Positions 59,101 through 64,000 of a stretch of 64,000 nt of DNA are shown piece by piece; position 1 is the first letter of the stretch; every line of letters starts with the position of its first letter. This DNA is from Steinernema hermaphroditum (lineage: Eukaryota; Nematoda; Chromadorea; Rhabditida; Steinernematidae), in the NCBI GenBank assembly GCA_030435675.1, contig CM059625.1, forward strand, positions 6,138,001 through 6,202,000, in the 5' to 3' direction. Both the position numbers and the translations under genes were made by a program. The notes beneath the pieces were generated by a model. That model was not told the DNA's origin and searched no databases. It saw only the letters and a program-made list of their open reading frames with translations.

Positions 59101-60660
59101 TATTCAGACAGGGAATCTGTCTATATGTCTCGATGCCCTACCTCCGAAGCGTCGAGTCCCCAACCTCGATACCCTTCGTCCGAAGCGTCAGCTCTTCAGA
59201 CAGGGAATCTGTCTATATGTCTCGATGCCCTACCTCCGATGCGTCGAGTCCCCAACCTCGATGCCCTCCTTTCGAAGCGTCGAGTCCCCAACCTCGATAC
59301 CCTTCGTCCGAAGCGTCAGCTCTTCAGACAGGGAATCTGTCTATATGTCTCGATGCCCTACCTCCGAAGCGTCGAGCCCCCAACCTCGATGCCCTACCTT
59401 CGATGCCCCCGAGTCCCCAACCTCGACACGATTCGTCCGAAGCGTCAGCTATTCAGACAGGGAATCTGTCTATATGTCTCGATGCCCTACCTCCGATCAC
59501 GTCGAGTCCCCAACCTCGATGCCCTACTGTCGAAGCGTCGAGTCCCCAACCTCGATACCCTTCGTCCGAAGCGTCAGCTCTTCAGACAGGGAATCTGTCT
59601 ATATGTCTCGATGCCCTACCTCCGAAGCGTCGAGTCCCCAACCTCGATGCCCTTCGTCCGAAGCGTCAGCTCTTCAGACAGGGAATCTGTCTATATGTCT
59701 CGATGCCCTACCTCCGATGCCTCGAGTCGCCAACCTCGACACGCTTCGTCCGAAGCGTCAGCTATTCAGACAGGGAATCTGTCTATATGTCTCGATGCCC
59801 TACCTCCGAAGCGTCGAGTCCCCAACCTCGATGCCCTTCGTCCGAAGCGTCAGCTCTTCAGACAGGGAATCTGTCTATATGTCTCGATGCCCTACCTCCG
59901 ATGCGTCGAGTCCCCAACCTCGATGCCCTACTTTCGAAGCGTCGAGTCCCCAACCTCGATACCCTTCGTCCGAAGCGTCAGCTCTTCAGACAGGGAATCT
60001 GTCTATATGTCTCGATGCCCTACCTCCGAAGCGTCGAGTCCCCAACCTCGACACGATTCGTCCGAAGCGTCAGCTATTCAGACAGGGAATCTGTCTATAT
60101 GTCTCGATGCCCTACCTCCGATACGTCGAGTCCCCAACCTCGATGCCCTACTGTCGAAGCGTCGAGTCCCCAACCTCGATACCCTTCGTCCGAAGCGTCA
60201 GCTCTTCAGACAGGGAATCTGTCTATATGTCTCGATGCCCTACCTCCGAAGCGTCGAGTCCCCAACCTCCACACCCTTCGTCCGAAGCGTCAGCTATTCA
60301 GACAGGGAATCTGTCTATATGTCTCGATGCCCTACCTCCGATGCGTCGAGCCCCTACCAAGCGTCGATCCCCAACCTCCACACGCTTCGTCCGAAGCGTC
60401 AGCTATTCAGACAGGGAATCTGTCTATATGTCTCGATGCCCTACCTCCGATGCCTCGAGTCGCCAACCTCCACACGCTTCGTCCGAAGCGTCAGCTATTC
60501 AGACAGGGAATCTGTCTATATGTCTCGATGCCCTACCTCCGATGCGTCGAGTCCCTACCTTCGACAGCGTCAACCTCTCTGAACCTCAGCGACGCTTCGT
60601 CCGAAGCGTCAGGCTCTTCAGACAGGGAATCTGTCTATATGTCTCGATGCCCTACACTTC
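35109..60660 (+). repeat. Satellite array, main block (36-bp and 56-bp modules), 25.5 kb
   Basis: Two modules alternate. Module A is 36 bp (TCGATGCCCTACCTCCGAAG, then CGTCGAGTCCCCAACC). Module B is 56 bp (TCGATACCCTTCGTCCGAAG, then CGTCAGCTCTTCAGACAGGG, then AATCTGTCTATATGTC). One to three A modules precede each B, so dominant periods are 92 and 128 bp. Neither module contains TAA, TAG or TGA on this strand, so all three forward frames stay open for kilobases. The resulting frames (up to 6,631 codons) translate to three rotating peptides (around GICLYVSMPYLR, GNLSICLDALPP and ESVYMSRCPTS) and overlap each other. I read them as a by-product of the repeat, not as genes. Rare degenerate units (for example 35331-35360, 51899-51955, 54770-54860, 56540-56580) may be real or assembly damage. 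Confidence 0.95.
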
Positions 60661-60768
60661 GAGGTAGCGCATCGAGTCCCCAACCTCGACACGATTCCCT
60701 GTCCGAAGCGTCAGCTGACGCTTCAGACAGGGAAGCTGTCTAGATGTTGGGACTCGAGGCCCTACCTC
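60661..60768. repeat. Scrambled junction at the satellite inversion
   Basis: Rearranged pieces of both modules in mixed orientation, ending in a palindrome GCCCTACCTC-C-GAGGTAGGGC (60759-60779) that marks the axis of the flip. Confidence 0.85.
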
Positions 60769-63700
60769 CGAGGTAGGGCATCGAGACATATAGACAGATT
60801 CCGTGTCTGAAGAGCTGACGCTTCGGACGAAGGGCATCGAGGTTGGGGACTCGACGCTTCGAAGGTAGGGCATCGAGACATATAGACAGATTCCCTGTCT
60901 GAAGAGCTGACGCTTCGGACGAAGGGTATCGAGGTTGGGGACTCGACGCTTCGAAGGTAGGGCATCGAGACATATAGACAGATTTCGTGTCTGAAGAGCT
61001 GACGCTTCGGACGAAGCGTGTCGAGGTTGGGGACTCGACGCTTCGAAGGAAGGGCATCGAGACATATAGACAGATTCCCTGTCTGAAGAGCTGACGCTTC
61101 GGACGAAGGGTATCGAGGTTGGGGACTCGACGCATCGGAGGTAGGGCATCGAGACATATAGACAGATTTCGTGTCTGAAGAGCTGACGCTTCGGACGAAT
61201 CGTGTCGAGGTTGGGGACTCGACGCTTCGAAGGTAGGGCATCGAGGTTGGGGGCTCGACGCTTCGGAGGAAGGGCATCGAGACATATAGACAGATTCCCT
61301 GTCTGAAGAGCTGACGCTTCGGACGAAGGGTATCGAGGTTGGGGACTCGACGCATCGGAGGTAGGGCATCGAGACATATAGACAGATTTCGTGTCTGAAG
61401 AGCTGACGCTTCGGACGAATCGTGTCGAGGTTGGGGACTCGACGCTTCGAAAGTAGGGCATCGAGGTTGGGGACTCGACGCATCGGAGGTAGGGCATCGA
61501 GACATATAGACAGATTCCCTGTCTGAAGAGCTGACGCTTCGGACGAAGGGTATCGAGGTTGGGGACTCGACGCATCGGAGGTAGGGCATCGAGACATATA
61601 GACAGATTTCGTGTCTGAAGAGCTGACGCTTCGGACGAATCGTGTCGAGGTTGGGGACTCGACGCTTCGAAGGTAGGGCATCGAGGTTGGGGGCTCGACG
61701 CTTCGGAGGAAGGGCATCGAGACATATAGACAGATTCCCTGTCTGAAGAGCTGACGCTTCGGACGAAGGGTATCGAGGTTGGGGACTCGACGCTTCGAAG
61801 GTAGGGCATCGAGGTTGGGGGCTCGACGCTTCGGAGGAAGGGCATCGAGACATATAGACAGATTCCCTGTCTGAAGAGCTGACGCTTCGGACGAAGGGTA
61901 TCGAGGTTGGGGACTCGACGCTTCGAAAGTAGGGCATCGAGGTTGGGGGCTCGACGCTTCGGAGGTAGGGCATCGAGACATATAGACAGATTCCCTGTCT
62001 GAAGAGCTGACGCTTCGGACGAAGGGCATCGAGGTTGGGGACTCGACGCTTCGAAGGTAGGGCATCGAGACATATAGACAGATTCCCTGTCTGAAGAGCT
62101 GACGCTTCGGACGAAGGGTATCGAGGTTGGGGACTCGACGCTTCGAAGGTAGGGCATCGAGGTTGGGGACTCGACGTATCGGAGGTAGGGCATCGAGACA
62201 TATAGACAGATTCGCGTCTGAAGAGGTGACGCATCGAGACGATAGACAGATTCCCTGTCTGAAGAGCTGACGCTTCGAACGTAGGGTATCGAGGTTGGGG
62301 ACTCGACGCATCGGAGGTAGGGCATCGAGACATATAGACAGATTCCCTGTCTGAAGAGCTGACGCTTCGGACGAATCGTGTCGAGGTTGGGGACTCGACG
62401 CTTCGAAGGTAGGGCATCGAGGTTGGGGGCTCGACGCATCGGAGGAAGGGCATCGAGACATATAGACAGATTCCCTGTCTGAAGAGCTGACGCTTCGGAC
62501 GAAGGGTATCGAGGTTGGGGACTCGACGCATCGAAGGTAGGGCATCGAGACATATAGACAGATTCCCTGTCTGAAGAGCTGACGCTTCGGACGAAGCGTA
62601 TCGAGGTTGGGGACTCGACGCTTCGAAAGTAGGGCATCGAGGTTGGGGACTCGACGCATCGGAGGTAGGGCATCGAGACATATAGACAGATTCCCTGTCT
62701 GAAGAGCTGACGCTTCGGACGAAGGGTATCGAGGTTGGGGACTCGACGCATCGGAGGTAGGGCATCGAGACATATAGACAGATTTCGTGTCTGAAGAGCT
62801 GACGCTTCGGACGAATCGTGTCGAGGTTGGGGACTCGACGCTTCGAAGGTAGGGCATCGAGGTTGGGGGCTCGACGCTTCGGAGGAAGGGCATCGAGACA
62901 TATAGACAGATTCCCTGTCTGAAGAGCTGACGCTTCGGACGAAGGGTATCGAGGTTGGGGACTCGACGCTTCGAAGGTAGGGCATCGGAGGTGAAGGGCA
63001 TCGAGACATATAGACAGATTCCCTGTCTGAAGAGCTGACGCTTCGGACGAAGGGTATCGAGGTTGGGGACTCGACGCTTCGAAGGTAGGGCATCGAGGTT
63101 GGGGGCTCGACGCTTCGGAGGTAGGGCATCGAGACATATAGACAGATTCCCTGTCTGAAGAGCTGACGCTTCGGACGAAGGGTATCGAGGTTGGGGACTC
63201 GACGCTTCGAAGGTAGGGCATCGAGACATATAGACAGATTCCCTGTCTGAAGAGCTGACGCTTCGGACGAAGGGTATCGAGGTTGGGGACTCGACGCTTC
63301 GAAAGTAGGGCATCGAGGTTGGGGACTCGTGTAGGGCATCGAGGTTGGGGGCTCGACGCTTCGGAGGTAGGGCATCGAGACATATAGACAGATTCCCTGT
63401 CTGAAGAGCTGACGCTTCGGACGAAGGGTATCGAGGTTGGGGACTCGACGCTTCGGAGGTAGGGCATCGAGACATATAGACAGATTCCCTGTCTGAAGAG
63501 CTGACGCTTCGGACGAAGCGTGTCGAGGTTGGCGACTCGACGCATCGGAGGTAGGGCATCGAGACATATAGACAGATTCCCTGTCTGAAGAGCTGACGCT
63601 TCGGACGAAGGGTATCGAGGTTGGGGACTCGACGCTTCGAAAGTAGGGCATCGAGACATATAGACAGATTCCCTGTCTGAAGAGCTGACGCTTCGGACGA

Positions 63701-64000
63701 AGGGTATCGAGGTTGGGGACTCGACGCATCGGAGGTAGGGCATCGAGACATATAGACAGATTTCGTGTCTGAAGAGCTGACGCTTCGGACGAATCGTGTC
63801 GAGGTTGGGGACTCGACGCTTCGAAGGTAGGGCATCGAGGTTGGGGGCTCGACGCTTCGGAGGAAGGGCATCGAGACATATAGACAGATTCCCTGTCTGA
63901 AGAGCTGACGCTTCGGACGAAGGGTATCGAGGTTGGGGACTCGACGCATCGGAGGTAGGGCATCGAGACATATAGACAGATTTCGTGTCTGAAGAGCTGA
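60769..64000 (-). repeat. Satellite array, right block in reverse orientation (continues beyond window)
   Basis: Same modules as the main block, reverse-complemented, running off the window end. Here the minus strand is the stop-free strand, giving three overlapping minus frames of more than 1,000 codons. Variant B modules with ACACGGAATC or ACACGAAATC are frequent, as in the left part of the main block. Confidence 0.95.

Noticed and set aside
35085..60743. Giant forward open frames (1,883 to 6,631 codons) as genes for repeat proteins
   Set aside because: They overlap in all three frames, arise from a satellite consensus lacking stop trinucleotides, have no promoter, signal or non-repeat domain, and end at random indels.
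60652..63971. Three minus-strand frames of over 1,000 codons
   Set aside because: The same satellite in reverse orientation; identical explanation.
34711..64000. CRISPR array
   Set aside because: Modules are adjacent without unique spacers, units are eukaryotic satellite-like, and there is no cas gene.
34711..64000. Telomeric repeat or chromosome end
   Set aside because: No TTAGGC or related telomere repeats; the array continues past the window.

Overview
This window looks like nuclear DNA of a nematode. The evidence is introns of about 45-80 bp with GT..AG ends, a PMT-1-type phosphoethanolamine methyltransferase, an Srw/DMSR-like neuropeptide receptor, a LAPTM-like four-pass protein of the DUF7027 type common in nematodes, and a PAT-like (DIRS superfamily) tyrosine-recombinase retroelement. 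I cannot name the genus. Gene models were read by eye: exons were joined at splice sites that keep frame and family alignment, so junctions are inferences rather than transcript data.

Left third (1-25 kb), ordinary genes with long spacers: RNase H2 catalytic subunit (464-1640, minus, 5 exons), pmt-1-like methyltransferase (6245-7982, plus, 6 exons), DMSR-like receptor (9807-10916, plus), a PAP2-family lipid phosphatase (18585-20334, plus, 7 exons), a divergent alpha-tubulin (20840-22573, plus, 9 exons) and a secreted, probably GPI-anchored cysteine-module protein (23360-25061, minus, 9 exons). They have no evident shared pathway. Between them lie a complete Mutator-like element (11956-16318, with 8-bp target duplications) that carries its own FLYWCH/MULE transposase and also an intact intron-containing LAPTM-like gene, and two small inverted-repeat elements (3364-3631, 22689-23235).

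Middle (26.3-33.3 kb), nested mobile elements: a PIF/Harbinger-like element (about 26385-33289) with an intact MADF-BESS gene and only the start of a transposase. It is interrupted by a full-length PAT-like retroelement (26779-31685) with split direct repeats A1-gag/pol-B1A2-YR-B2. A 47-bp intron appears to decide between Gag (with zinc knuckle) and a Gag-Pol fusion. The recombinase of this copy has Cys where a catalytic Arg is expected.

Right half (34.7-64 kb and beyond): a satellite array built from a 36-bp and a 56-bp module. It flips orientation near 35.1 kb and near 60.77 kb. The consensus has no stop codon in any of the three frames of one strand, which produces enormous overlapping open frames that I do not regard as genes. 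An 86-bp tandem repeat lies just outside it.
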